Assembly: GCA_017470985.1 (NCBI GenBank)
Contig: JAFUXA010000009.1
Span: 62,001 to 126,000, forward strand
Origin: Lachnospiraceae bacterium
GTDB lineage: Bacteria; Bacillota; Clostridia; Lachnospirales; Lachnospiraceae
Length of the DNA: 64,000 bases
Reading direction: 5' to 3'
Under the pieces are notes generated by a model. The model saw only the letters and a program-made list of their open reading frames with translations, searched no databases and had not been told where the DNA came from. Shown here piece after piece: positions 17,064-26,044 of the stretch (position 1 is the stretch's first letter; every line of letters starts with the position of its first letter). Position numbers and translations under genes: made by a program.

Positions 17064-18353
17064 ATGGCAGGAAGAAATAGTGAAGATAAAATCAGATGTT
17101 CCTTCTGTGGTAAATCACAGCAGCAGGTTCGAAAGCTTATTGCAGGACCTAATGGAGCATTTATCTGTGATGAATGTATTGATATATGTTCAGAGATAAT
17201 TGAAGAAGAGTTAATGGATTTTGATGCCCCAGAAGATGATGCTATGGCATCAGCTGATATTAACCTGACTAGCCCTATGGAAATGAAGCAATTCCTTGAT
17301 GATTATGTAATTGGTCAGGATGAGGCCAAGAAGGTATTGTCTGTAGCAGTATATAATCACTACAAGAGAATTACCAAGGGTAAGGACTTGGATGTTGAAT
17401 TGCAGAAATCCAATGTGCTTATGCTTGGACCTACAGGTAGTGGTAAGACTTTGCTTGCCCAGACTTTGGCTAGAAATTTAGGTGTACCATTTGCTATTGC
17501 AGATGCTACAACTCTTACAGAGGCCGGATATGTAGGTGAAGATGTGGAAAATATTCTCCTGAAGCTCATTCAGGCTGCTGACTATGATGTTGCAGCTGCT
17601 GAGCGTGGAATTATCTACATAGATGAGATTGATAAGATTACCAAGAAATCTGAGAATGTATCAATCACTAGAGACGTATCTGGTGAGGGTGTACAGCAGG
17701 CTCTTCTGAAAATCATCGAGGGAACAGTTGCCAATGTACCACCACAGGGTGGACGCAAGCATCCTAATCAGGAGACTATTCCTATTGATACCAAGAATAT
17801 TCTGTTTATCTGCGGTGGAGCATTTGAGGGAATCGACAAGATCATTTCTTCCAGATTAGATACCAAGGGTATCGGTTTCAATGCAGAGGTAAAAGCTAAG
17901 AATGAGGACGAATTATCTGAGCTTCTCAAGCAGGCATTGCCACAGGATTTCATCAAGTATGGTCTTATTCCTGAGTTTGTAGGACGTGTGCCTATTAATG
18001 TATCTCTTGAGGAATTAGATGAGGAAGCAATGGTTCGTATTCTTACAGAGCCAAAGAACAGCCTTGTAAAGCAGTACAAAGCATTGTTTGATCTTGATGA
18101 TGTAGAACTTGATTTCGACAAGGATGCTCTTGTTGAGATTGCCAAGAAGTCTATTGAGAGAAAGACAGGAGCAAGAGGACTTCGTGCCATCATGGAAAAT
18201 GTTATGATGGATTACATGTATACTGTTCCTTCTGACAATAATATCAAGAAACTTGTTGTTACCAAGGAAATGGTTGACAACAATTTAAGACTCGAGGACA
18301 AGAAGAAGGATGTCTTGGCCTTAGAGGATAAGAAAAAGGAAAAAAGCGCATAA
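17064..18353 (+). CDS. clpX: ATP-dependent Clp protease ATP-binding subunit ClpX
   Basis: 429 aa from ATG 17064; GTG 17052 would add four residues, but GAGAGTGAG is better placed for the ATG. The N-terminal zinc-binding domain has C12, C15, C35 and C38. Walker A GPTGSGKT is at 122-129, Walker B is IIYIDEIDK, and the pore and sensor-2 regions ([13 protein letters not shown]) are intact. ClpX unfolds substrates and passes them to ClpP. Its stop overlaps the engB ATG by one base. Confidence 0.97.
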   Translation: MAGRNSEDKIRCSFCGKSQQQVRKLIAGPNGAFICDECIDICSEIIEEELMDFDAPEDDAMASADINLTSPMEMKQFLDDYVIGQDEAKKVLSVAVYNHYKRITKGKDLDVELQKSNVLMLGPTGSGKTLLAQTLARNLGVPFAIADATTLTEAGYVGEDVENILLKLIQAADYDVAAAERGIIYIDEIDKITKKSENVSITRDVSGEGVQQALLKIIEGTVANVPPQGGRKHPNQETIPIDTKNILFICGGAFEGIDKIISSRLDTKGIGFNAEVKAKNEDELSELLKQALPQDFIKYGLIPEFVGRVPINVSLEELDEEAMVRILTEPKNSLVKQYKALFDLDDVELDFDKDALVEIAKKSIERKTGARGLRAIMENVMMDYMYTVPSDNNIKKLVVTKEMVDNNLRLEDKKKDVLALEDKKKEKSA

Positions 18354-18949
18354 TGGTTATCAAAAATGTTGAATTAGAAACTGTATGTGGAGTAACAAGT
18401 ACACTTCCGGACAATCAATTGCCGGAAGTGGCTTTTGCTGGAAAATCCAATGTAGGAAAATCATCTCTCATCAATGCCTTGATGATGAGAAAATCCCTTG
18501 CAAGAACTTCAGCTCAGCCTGGTAAGACACAGACTATCAATTTCTACAATATCAATAAAGAGATTTATCTGGTGGATTTACCTGGATATGGCTATGCCAA
18601 AGCTTCTGAGAAGGAGAAGGAAGCTTGGGGGCGCATGATAGAGAATTATTTGAATACATCTGAGAAGTTGCGTGCAGTATTTCTACTGGTGGATATTAGA
18701 CATAAACCTTCTGCCAATGACAAGCAGATGTTTGAGTGGATGAAATATGTAGGTTATGATCCTATAGTCATTGCAACCAAGCTTGATAAGATCAAGAGAA
18801 GTCAGAAGGATAAGCAGATCAAATTGATTCGAGAAGGACTAGAGGCTGATAAAGATACTATCATAGTACCTTTTTCTGCTGAAACAAAACAGGGACGCGA
18901 TATTATTTGGGATTTTATGGATCAGGTGATTGAGAATGAAGAAGAATAA
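18353..18949 (+). CDS. engB: Ribosome biogenesis GTP-binding protein EngB/YsxC
   Basis: 198 aa P-loop GTPase needed for 50S subunit assembly. G1 is GKSNVGKS (30-37), G3 is DLPGYG, G4 is TKLDK, and switch residues TQTINF are present. Normal length. The ATG overlaps the clpX stop (one base), so it is translationally coupled, and its 3' end overlaps the next gene by 14 bp. The clpX-engB order is widespread in Firmicutes. Confidence 0.96.
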   Translation: MVIKNVELETVCGVTSTLPDNQLPEVAFAGKSNVGKSSLINALMMRKSLARTSAQPGKTQTINFYNINKEIYLVDLPGYGYAKASEKEKEAWGRMIENYLNTSEKLRAVFLLVDIRHKPSANDKQMFEWMKYVGYDPIVIATKLDKIKRSQKDKQIKLIREGLEADKDTIIVPFSAETKQGRDIIWDFMDQVIENEEE

Positions 18950-19883
18950 TACAGGAATATTTGTGGGTATTTTGCTGATAGTCATTACATTGGTGTCTTT
19001 CAGCAGTACCTTTTTTATTTATAAAAGAGGAATTGATGGGCGAAGTACGCAGTCTCAGAATTCAGAGGCTCAGGACACTATCAAAATAGTCACATCATTT
19101 TATCCAATGTATATAGCAACTATGAATGTAATTGATGGTATAGAAGGTGTGGAGCTTGAGAGTTTAAGCGAGCCTCAGACAGGTTGCCTCCATGATTATG
19201 TGCTTCAGCCGGAGGACATGAAGCATTTATCCAATGCTGATTTACTTATTGTAAATGGTGGTGGTATAGAGTCGTTTATTCAAGAGGTGGCTGAGACTTA
19301 TCCTGACCTGGTTATAATACAGGCCTGCAAGGGAATAGAACTTCTGGCAGATGGTGATGAGGAAAATGCTCATGCATGGATGGATGTATCCCTCTATGAA
19401 AAGCAGGTGGCAAATATTGCAGCAGGTTTGGCTGATTATGACAGTGCACATGCTGATAAATATATGTCCAATGCATCTGCATATGAGAAGAGATTACAGC
19501 CTTTGGCTGATAGAATGGCAAGCCTGCAGCAGAAATATGCTGGGGAAAATATTATTATTTTCCATGAAGCATATGACTATGTGGCGGACGCACTTGGAAT
19601 GGAAGTGGCATTTGTTATGGATTTGGATGAGGAAAGACAGATAAGTGCAGGTGAGCAGAAAGAAGTATTGTCTGCTATCAGTGAAAATGATGTGAAGCTC
19701 GTGCTTGCAGACGAGACCTATGGCAAGAAGATGGGCGATGTGGTTGATGCGGATTCAGCTGCAACAACAATATATATTGATCCTCTTACAAGAGGAGAAT
19801 ATTACAAGGACTCTTATATTGAGCATATGAATGAGAATATTGATATTCTTGAGAGAGCCTTGGCTGATGTATATGGCAAATAG
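18936..19883 (+). CDS. ZnuA-like metal ABC transporter substrate-binding protein, membrane-anchored
   Basis: 315 aa; ATG 18936 lies inside the end of engB. Residues about 7-30 form one hydrophobic anchor with no lipobox Cys, unusual for a Firmicute binding protein. Likely metal ligands of the ZnuA/TroA cluster are visible: His in CLHDYVLQPEDMK, His in NAHAWMDV, His in IIFHEAYDY and Asp/Glu in LADETYG. The family binds Zn, Mn or Fe; the metal here is unproven, and the larB/larC/InrS-like neighbours suggest nickel is worth testing. First gene of a probable six- to seven-gene operon. Confidence 0.88.
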   Translation: MKKNNTGIFVGILLIVITLVSFSSTFFIYKRGIDGRSTQSQNSEAQDTIKIVTSFYPMYIATMNVIDGIEGVELESLSEPQTGCLHDYVLQPEDMKHLSNADLLIVNGGGIESFIQEVAETYPDLVIIQACKGIELLADGDEENAHAWMDVSLYEKQVANIAAGLADYDSAHADKYMSNASAYEKRLQPLADRMASLQQKYAGENIIIFHEAYDYVADALGMEVAFVMDLDEERQISAGEQKEVLSAISENDVKLVLADETYGKKMGDVVDADSAATTIYIDPLTRGEYYKDSYIEHMNENIDILERALADVYGK

Positions 19884-19897
19884 TTTATGGAGGGCGT

Positions 19898-20767
19898 ATG
19901 CGTAAAATATCAAAACCATGTGGTTTTCATTGCGTGAAAATTAAAGATATAGGCGTAAGTTTTGGTGATCAGGTTATATTGGAAAATATTAATCTGCACA
20001 TTCATTGTGGCCAGTTACTTGCAATTATTGGAAGAAATGGTGCCGGTAAATCTACATTGATCAAAGCTATCCTTGATGATATTCCTCACACAGGAACAGT
20101 GGAATTCAAGGATGTGGAAGATGGCAAAATTCAGAAGATTAAGATAGGCTATGTGCCACAGACTTTGAATATAGAAGAGAATTCTCCTATGGATGTATAT
20201 GATCTGATTTGTTCATTTAGATTCGGTCATCCAATATTTATGAAGAGCAAGAAAATATATGCTGAAATCAAGGAAGCTCTTGAGGAATTTGAAGCCGGTG
20301 ATTTAATCGACAAACAGGTGGGTAGATTATCCGGTGGTGAGTTACAGCGTGTACTTCTATCCATGGCAGTGATGGATAATCCAAATCTGTTGTTGCTGGA
20401 TGAACCTGTATCAGGAATTGATAAGAATGGTATGGACTTATTCTATGAGAAGATGGAATACCTCAAGCATAATTATGATATGTCCATAGTAGTGGTAAGT
20501 CACGACCTGGATTATGTGGCTAAATATGCTGATCAGGTGGTACTTATAGACAAGGAAGTGATGGCAGAGGGCACTGTGAAGGAAGTGTACAATTCGCCTG
20601 AGTTTAAAAATGTATTTGGAAATACCCAGTTTGACATTTCTACTTCTTCCAATTCGACTCATATCTATGATGTGGACTCAGCAAAGCGTCATGTGCATAG
20701 ACGAGTGGTTGAGGAAGAGCAGACTCCTTTTGAAGCAGGCTATAAGGGTAGAAAGGAGCAGGAATAA
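19898..20767 (+). CDS. Metal ABC transporter ATP-binding protein (ZnuC-like)
   Basis: 289 aa. Walker A GRNGAGKST is at 45-53, the signature is LSGGELQRV, Walker B is LLLLDEP, and the switch His is in VVVSHDLD. Ahead of the fold is a short Cys/His extension, C8-x2-H11-C12, and a second cluster H34-x-H36-C37 lies in the first strand; these could bind metal. The start follows GGAGGGC, and the stop overlaps the permease ATG by one base. Confidence 0.9.
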   Translation: MRKISKPCGFHCVKIKDIGVSFGDQVILENINLHIHCGQLLAIIGRNGAGKSTLIKAILDDIPHTGTVEFKDVEDGKIQKIKIGYVPQTLNIEENSPMDVYDLICSFRFGHPIFMKSKKIYAEIKEALEEFEAGDLIDKQVGRLSGGELQRVLLSMAVMDNPNLLLLDEPVSGIDKNGMDLFYEKMEYLKHNYDMSIVVVSHDLDYVAKYADQVVLIDKEVMAEGTVKEVYNSPEFKNVFGNTQFDISTSSNSTHIYDVDSAKRHVHRRVVEEEQTPFEAGYKGRKEQE

Positions 20768-21582
20768 TGGCAGGATATTTTTCAGAGATTTTCAGATACG
20801 ATTTCATGATAAGAGCATTTGTTGCCATCTTGGTAATCACTCCATTGTTTGGAATGCTTGGTACCATGATTGTGCACCGCAAGATGGCATATTTCTCAGA
20901 TGCTTTGGGACACTCGGCTTTGACAGGAATTGCAATTGGTGTGGTATGCGGCATAGCAGATACCAGTTTATCCATGGTTATTTTTGCTGTGGTATTTGCT
21001 TTCCTACTGAACCAGATTAATAGAAAACGACTTGTAGCAACGGATACATTGATATCTGTATTTGCCAGCTGTTCAACAGCAATTGGTCTTGCTATATTGT
21101 CTTTCGGTGGTAATTTCAGCAAGTATTCAGCTCTTCTGGTTGGAGATATATTGAGTATCACATCCAGAGAGATTATATATCTGATGGTAATATTTGTAGG
21201 TACACTTGTTTTCTGGTTTTTGGCTATTAATAAGTTGAATGCCATAAGTGTAAATCCAACATTGGCCAAGAGCACCAACATATCAGTGAGAGTGATCGAG
21301 GATGTATTTGCAATAATTATAGCTTTGGTAGTTACATTGTCCATTAAATGGATTGGTATATTGCTTATAAATGCACTGTTGATTTTGCCGGCGGCATCTG
21401 CCAGAAATATTTCTATGAATATGAGGGAATATCATGGATATGCAATTATATTCAGTGTATTTTCAGGGGTGATTGGTCTGGTTATGTCATATTTCAATAA
21501 TGTGGCAACGGGACCTATGATTGTAATAATTGCATCTGTAATATATTTTGCAACATATATATACGGGCGCAAGCGTAGATAA
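20767..21582 (+). CDS. Metal ABC transporter permease (ABC-3 / ZnuB-like)
   Basis: 271 aa with about seven to eight hydrophobic helices across the whole length. The coupling-loop signature FSDALGHSALTGIAIG, characteristic of ABC-3 zinc/manganese permeases, is at about residues 40-55. It forms the membrane channel for the two preceding components. The ATG overlaps the ATPase stop, which indicates translational coupling. Confidence 0.92.
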   Translation: MAGYFSEIFRYDFMIRAFVAILVITPLFGMLGTMIVHRKMAYFSDALGHSALTGIAIGVVCGIADTSLSMVIFAVVFAFLLNQINRKRLVATDTLISVFASCSTAIGLAILSFGGNFSKYSALLVGDILSITSREIIYLMVIFVGTLVFWFLAINKLNAISVNPTLAKSTNISVRVIEDVFAIIIALVVTLSIKWIGILLINALLILPAASARNISMNMREYHGYAIIFSVFSGVIGLVMSYFNNVATGPMIVIIASVIYFATYIYGRKRR

Positions 21583-21598
21583 ACAGGAGAGGAAATAT

Positions 21599-23188
21599 AT
21601 GTCTGTGGAGATTAGAATCTTGGAAAGTGCACAGGGTAAATGCGCCGAGACTAGGGTATTGGAATCATTTGACCATAATACCTGGCAGGGTTTCTTTGAC
21701 AGACATAATGTGCCTGTTAATTACATGTGCGGCAGAGCAGGAATCTGTGGCAAATGCAAGATTCATTTCCTTCAGGGTGCGCCGGAAGCTACAGAGGAAG
21801 AAGAGGATTATTTCACAGAGGAAGAACTGGCTGACGGATACCGACTGGCCTGTATGTGCGGTACGGGACATGATTCTGCATCAGATGCGGATATGAAAAA
21901 TATATCTGATGCAGCTGCGGAAAATGTTGCTGATGTGATAATTGAGCTGGTTCCATACCCTGGATATTTCTCAGCAGCAAAGAAGCAGGATGATAATTCG
22001 GAAATAGCTGCAGTGGCAGTGGATTTGGGAACAACAACAGTTGCGCTGGCTTATTTGAATTCTCAGGGTGAGATTCTATCTCAGCGGAAATTATCAAATC
22101 CCAATTGTAGATATGGTGCTGATGTAATCAGTCGAATGAGTTCTTACAATAGTATGAACGCAGAAGTAGATTCTGAGAATCCATTGAATGATTTGACATT
22201 GCAGCTTCAGGATTTCATCTTTGAAAATATTGGGAAATCCGTCCCGGTTGTAATATCTGGAAATACAGTTATGTGTCATATGCTACTGGGGCTTGATTGT
22301 GATAAGCTGGCTGTTGCTCCATTTACACCTCAGACATTGGAATACAATCAGCTATCAGAGATATATATTGTGCCGGGTGCATCTGCTTTCATAGGTGGAG
22401 ATATACTATCAGGACTATATAGCCTGGATGCCACAAACTGGCAGGATACATCTCTATTTATAGATTTGGGAACCAATGGAGAGATGGTTCTGTATCATCA
22501 TGGAAAATATTTCTCCACATCTGCATCTGCAGGCCCTGCCATGGAGGGTGTCAACATAAGTTGTGGAATGCCCAGTGTGGATGGTGCCATTTACAATATT
22601 ATGATGGTTGGCAACAGAAGTGTGGTGAAGACCATATCAGGAATTCCTGCTGAAGGAATATGCGGTAGCGGTTTGATAGATGCCATATACTGCCTGCGCC
22701 AGAATAAGATTATAGATGAAAATGGAGTATTTACAGATTCATATCGGGACGATGGATATGTATTTGACACTCCTAATTCGGACCAAGTTATTAGACTGAC
22801 ACAGGATGATATTAGAGAGTTTCTGCTGGACAAGGCTGCTATTGCAACTGCATGGCAGATGCTTATGGAATATGCTTCCATAGGTGTGGAAGATTTGGCT
22901 AGAGTATATATTGCCGGTAGTTTTGGCAATAATATAGATGTGAATAAAGCAAGAGCAATAGGGCTGTTGCCTGATGTGGGAAATATACAAACTGTGGGAA
23001 ATACTTCTCTTCAGGGGGCTGTTAAAATAGCAAATGATATAATTGGCATGAAAAATCATAGTAAATGTGATAATATGCGAAATGAAATAGATAAAAAATT
23101 GATTTCCTGGGCAGAGAAAATAGTAAATGTTGTCCTTCCGGATGACAATGAATTCCAGGAAGTATTTGTATCAAATATTAGATTATAA
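21599..23188 (+). CDS. ASKHA-domain ferredoxin (DUF4445; RACo/RACE-type corrinoid activator-like)
   Basis: 529 aa from ATG 21599 (AGGAGAGG upstream; a longer frame from 21548 lacks a site). The N-terminus is a plant-type [2Fe-2S] domain with C44-x5-C50-x2-C53 and C85 in RLACMC. The rest is an ASKHA ATPase: AVDLGTTTVAL, IDLGTNGEM and YIAGSFGNNIDVNKA. Known relatives use ATP and the iron-sulfur cluster to reduce corrinoid proteins of methyltransferases. No corrinoid protein is nearby; it sits between the metal importer and larB, so an activator for another low-potential metal cofactor enzyme is possible. Confidence 0.88.
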   Translation: MSVEIRILESAQGKCAETRVLESFDHNTWQGFFDRHNVPVNYMCGRAGICGKCKIHFLQGAPEATEEEEDYFTEEELADGYRLACMCGTGHDSASDADMKNISDAAAENVADVIIELVPYPGYFSAAKKQDDNSEIAAVAVDLGTTTVALAYLNSQGEILSQRKLSNPNCRYGADVISRMSSYNSMNAEVDSENPLNDLTLQLQDFIFENIGKSVPVVISGNTVMCHMLLGLDCDKLAVAPFTPQTLEYNQLSEIYIVPGASAFIGGDILSGLYSLDATNWQDTSLFIDLGTNGEMVLYHHGKYFSTSASAGPAMEGVNISCGMPSVDGAIYNIMMVGNRSVVKTISGIPAEGICGSGLIDAIYCLRQNKIIDENGVFTDSYRDDGYVFDTPNSDQVIRLTQDDIREFLLDKAAIATAWQMLMEYASIGVEDLARVYIAGSFGNNIDVNKARAIGLLPDVGNIQTVGNTSLQGAVKIANDIIGMKNHSKCDNMRNEIDKKLISWAEKIVNVVLPDDNEFQEVFVSNIRL

Positions 23189-23234
23189 TATTGATAGATG
23201 GTTATAAGGGTTTGAACATTTTAGGAGTGAAGCT

Positions 23235-23978
23235 ATGGATACAAGAGAGATTTTAGAGCAACTTCAAAATGGGGATATAAGTATAGAAGAGGCAGAGAGA
23301 TATCTGCGAAGACAGCCTTATGAGGATATGGGATTTGCCCATTTAGATATGCATCGCAAGGTTAGAACAGGTTATGCTGAGGTTGTTTTCTGTCAAGGGA
23401 AGCCGGATGAATATCTGGTGGAAATATTTAAGAAAATTTATGAAGCAGAGGGGGAAGTATTAGGGACTCGTGGTAGTGAGCAGCAGTTTGAACTGTTAAA
23501 AAAAGAATTACCTGATGTGGAATATGATCAAGTGTCTCGTATTTTAAAAATTGAGAGTAAAGATAAAAATCGTAAGGGAAGTATTTCTATCTGTACAGGG
23601 GGAACAGCTGATATTCCTGTGGCTGAGGAAGCTGCCCAGACAGCAGAATTCTTTGGCTGCAATGTGAAACGATTCTATGATATTGGTGTGTGCGGTATTC
23701 ATAGAGTGCTGCATAACATTGAAGATATCAATGATTCAAATTGTATAATTGCTGCCGCCGGCATGGAGGGAGCACTGGTTAGTGTCCTGGGAGGATTGGT
23801 AGATAAACCTATTATTGCTGTACCTACCAGCGTGGGATACGGTGTCAGTGATGGCGGAAAGGCTGCTTTGTATGCTATGCTTTCATCCTGTGCCAACGGT
23901 ATATCTGTGGTAAATATTGACAATGGATATGGGGCTGCATATGTTGCTACAGAGATTAATCGCCTGGTGGAAGGATAG
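23235..23978 (+). CDS. larB: Nickel pincer cofactor biosynthesis protein LarB
   Basis: 247 aa. The short N-terminal helical region (ILEQLQNGDISIEEAERYL) is followed by a PurE-like domain: ICTGGTADIPVAEEAAQTAE, then AAGMEGALVSVLGGL and PIIAVPTSVGYG. LarB carboxylates and hydrolyses nicotinic acid adenine dinucleotide to start nickel-pincer nucleotide synthesis. It is upstream of larC, as expected; larE and larA are not in the window. Confidence 0.92.
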   Translation: MDTREILEQLQNGDISIEEAERYLRRQPYEDMGFAHLDMHRKVRTGYAEVVFCQGKPDEYLVEIFKKIYEAEGEVLGTRGSEQQFELLKKELPDVEYDQVSRILKIESKDKNRKGSISICTGGTADIPVAEEAAQTAEFFGCNVKRFYDIGVCGIHRVLHNIEDINDSNCIIAAAGMEGALVSVLGGLVDKPIIAVPTSVGYGVSDGGKAALYAMLSSCANGISVVNIDNGYGAAYVATEINRLVEG

Positions 23979-24043
23979 ATGATATTTAAAATATTTTTCT
24001 GACACGAGGGAAGGTTTCATATAGAGAGTTACGGTTAATAGAT

Positions 24044-24946
24044 ATGAGTAAAAAATTATATATAGAATGTGAGAGCGGAATCAGTGGTGATATGGCAGTG
24101 GCTGCCCTCCTTGACTTGGGGGCGGATGCGAATAAGCTTCAGGAGACACTGGCAAGTTTTCACATAGATGAAGAATTTGATATTAAAATATCATCAGTTA
24201 TAAAGTCGGGGCTTAAGACTACAGATTTTGATGTGATACTGCCGAAGGAGTGTGATAATCACGATCATGATATGAATTACCTTTATGGTCATTTATCTCA
24301 TGAGGATTCGGATATAGCTTCTCATGAGCATTTAGATATAGCCTCTCATGAGGACTCAGATATAACTTTTCATGAGCATCAAAGCACTCATCAGTATGAG
24401 AATCATGGGCACCATCACGGGCGTGGTCCTGTAGAGATTGGAAATATTTTCCAGAATTCTAGTATGACAGATGGAGCCAAGGAAGTGGCACTAAGCATAC
24501 TTGATATAATAACTGATGCAGAGGCTACAGTTCATGGAGTGCCCCGTGATCAGGTGCACTTCCATGAGGTGGGAGCAATTGATTCCATAATAGATATAGC
24601 AAGCTTCGCTATATGCTATGATGATATATGTCATAGATATGATATTGTAGATACTATAGTAAGTCCTTTGGCAGAGGGACATGGCACAGTCAGATGTCAG
24701 CATGGTATATTGCCGGTTCCGGTTCCGGCTGTTACTGAGATTGTGCGAACTCATGGTATATTATTTCACAAGATAAATGTGGAAGGTGAACTGGTTACAC
24801 CAACAGGAGCTGCCATTGCTGCGGCAGTAAGTGGCAGTGACGATTTGCCTGATAAATATAAAATATGTCATACTGGATTAGGGGCAGGCAAAAGGGAGTA
24901 TAACACTCCCGGATTTGTCAGAATGATGATACTAGAGGAGAGATAA
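24044..24946 (+). CDS. larC: LarC N-terminal-domain-only nickel insertion protein with His-repeat insert
   Basis: 300 aa. It opens with the LarC signature YIECESGISGDMAVAALLDLGA, has HFHEVGAIDSIIDI and the conserved LVTPTGAAIAAAV, and stops just after GLGAGKREYNTPGFVRMMI, where full-length LarC continues for about 130 residues into LarC2, the CTP-dependent nickel-inserting part. So only LarC1 is encoded; the next gene starts 3 bp later. Residues about 71-125 are a His/Asp/Glu-rich insert built from a 24-bp tandem repeat. LarC1-only genes are known from the frameshifted Lactobacillus larC, but here no LarC2 frame follows. Confidence 0.85.
   Translation: MSKKLYIECESGISGDMAVAALLDLGADANKLQETLASFHIDEEFDIKISSVIKSGLKTTDFDVILPKECDNHDHDMNYLYGHLSHEDSDIASHEHLDIASHEDSDITFHEHQSTHQYENHGHHHGRGPVEIGNIFQNSSMTDGAKEVALSILDIITDAEATVHGVPRDQVHFHEVGAIDSIIDIASFAICYDDICHRYDIVDTIVSPLAEGHGTVRCQHGILPVPVPAVTEIVRTHGILFHKINVEGELVTPTGAAIAAAVSGSDDLPDKYKICHTGLGAGKREYNTPGFVRMMILEER
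24296..24384 (+). repeat. 24-bp coding minisatellite in larC
   Basis: Three 24-bp units (24296-24319, 24320-24343, 24344-24367) plus a partial fourth begin TCTCATGAG and encode SHEDSDIA, SHEHLDIA, SHEDSDIT, then FHEH. In frame, so copy-number change would alter the length of a metal-binding loop without breaking the gene. Confidence 0.85.
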
Positions 24947-24949
24947 ATA

Positions 24950-25309
24950 ATGACATCACATAACGAGGAGTATAAAGAGATTACACATACACATGATGGC
25001 GTGACACATACACACATGGTGAAAGAACATTCACATCACGGCCATTATCATTCACCTGAGGTGAAGAAGAAGGAGCTGGCTAGAATTTCCAAAGCAATTG
25101 GACATTTGCAGCATGTGAAGCTCATGATAGAAAATGATGAGGACTGCTCAGATGTATTGATGCAATTGGCAGCAGTTCGATCAGCAATTAACAGTTTAGG
25201 TAAAGAGATAATAAATGAGCATGTGGAACATTGTATTTCCCATGCTATAGAGGATGGAGATACACAGGCTCTTGAAGATTTCAAGGGAGCTATCAAGAAG
25301 TTCGTGTAG
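24950..25309 (+). CDS. CsoR/RcnR/InrS-family metal-responsive repressor, InrS-like ligand set
   Basis: 119 aa. The first 36 residues are His-rich (THTHDGVTHTHMVKEHSHH). The DUF156 four-helix body follows (RISKAIGHLQHVKLMIEN; DVLMQLAAVRSAINSL). The W-X-Y-Z metal fingerprint reads H34, C66, H91, C95, with spacings 32, 25 and 4, the same spacings and ligand identities as the nickel sensor InrS (H-C-H-C). Copper CsoR lacks the first His. The family represses until metal binds. It starts 3 bp after larC with an AGGAG site, so it probably autoregulates this metal operon. Confidence 0.85.
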   Translation: MTSHNEEYKEITHTHDGVTHTHMVKEHSHHGHYHSPEVKKKELARISKAIGHLQHVKLMIENDEDCSDVLMQLAAVRSAINSLGKEIINEHVEHCISHAIEDGDTQALEDFKGAIKKFV

Positions 25310-25379
25310 TCTGTCCGGTGCACTTTGCTTTGTATTTTTACAAATATCTGAAGCAAAGTATTTAGGTGAAATTATATAA

Positions 25380-26012
25380 ATGAGAAAAAAAGATTTAGCC
25401 GTAGAGGTTATTGAGAGATTAAAAAAAGAATATCCGGAAACCACCTGTACACTGGAATATGATGAGGCATGGAAATTGCTTGTCAGTGTAAGACTGGCTG
25501 CCCAATGTACAGATGCCAGGGTAAATGTGGTTGTACAGGATTTATATGCTGTGTATCCAACACTAGAGGATTTGGCGTCGGCCCCTGTGGATAAGATAGA
25601 AGAAATTGTCAGACCTTGTGGATTAGGCAAGAGCAAAGCCAGAGATATATCTGCATGTATGATTATGTTAAGAGATGTATACGGTGGTCATGTTCCGGAT
25701 AATATGAAGGACTTATTGAAGCTTCCAGGAGTGGGACGCAAGAGTGCTAATCTCATAATGGGTGATATATATAAGCAACCTGCAATTGTGACAGATACAC
25801 ATTGTATACGCCTGTCTAATCGAATTGGCCTGGTGAATAATGAGAAGGATCCTAAGAAGGTGGAGATGGCATTGTGGAAAATAATACCTCCGGAAGAGAG
25901 CAATCAGTTCTGTCATCGCATGGTGGATCATGGTAGAGAAGTATGTACTGCCAGAACAACGCCGTATTGTGACAGATGTTGTCTGGAGGATATCTGTAAG
26001 AAGAGGATATAA
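25380..26012 (+). CDS. nth: Endonuclease III
   Basis: 210 aa bifunctional DNA glycosylase/AP lyase for oxidised pyrimidines. The helix-hairpin-helix is LLKLPGVGRKSANLIMGD with the catalytic Lys in GRKS, and the catalytic Asp is in VTDTHCIRLSNR. The C-terminal [4Fe-4S] ligands are C189, C197, C200 and C206; the first spacing is x7 where E. coli Nth has x6. Normal length. 70 bp after the regulator gene; no terminator was seen between them. Confidence 0.95.
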   Translation: MRKKDLAVEVIERLKKEYPETTCTLEYDEAWKLLVSVRLAAQCTDARVNVVVQDLYAVYPTLEDLASAPVDKIEEIVRPCGLGKSKARDISACMIMLRDVYGGHVPDNMKDLLKLPGVGRKSANLIMGDIYKQPAIVTDTHCIRLSNRIGLVNNEKDPKKVEMALWKIIPPEESNQFCHRMVDHGREVCTARTTPYCDRCCLEDICKKRI

Positions 26013-26044
26013 GTAAAGTATTTATTATTGAGGAGGTATGAGTT

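Noticed and set aside
21548..21598. Longer N-terminus for the ASKHA ferredoxin
   Set aside because: The extension overlaps the permease gene; the strong AGGAGAGG site points to ATG 21599.
24296..24384. Regular 24-bp direct repeats considered as a CRISPR array
   Set aside because: Repeats are adjacent without spacers and lie in frame inside larC; no cas genes nearby.
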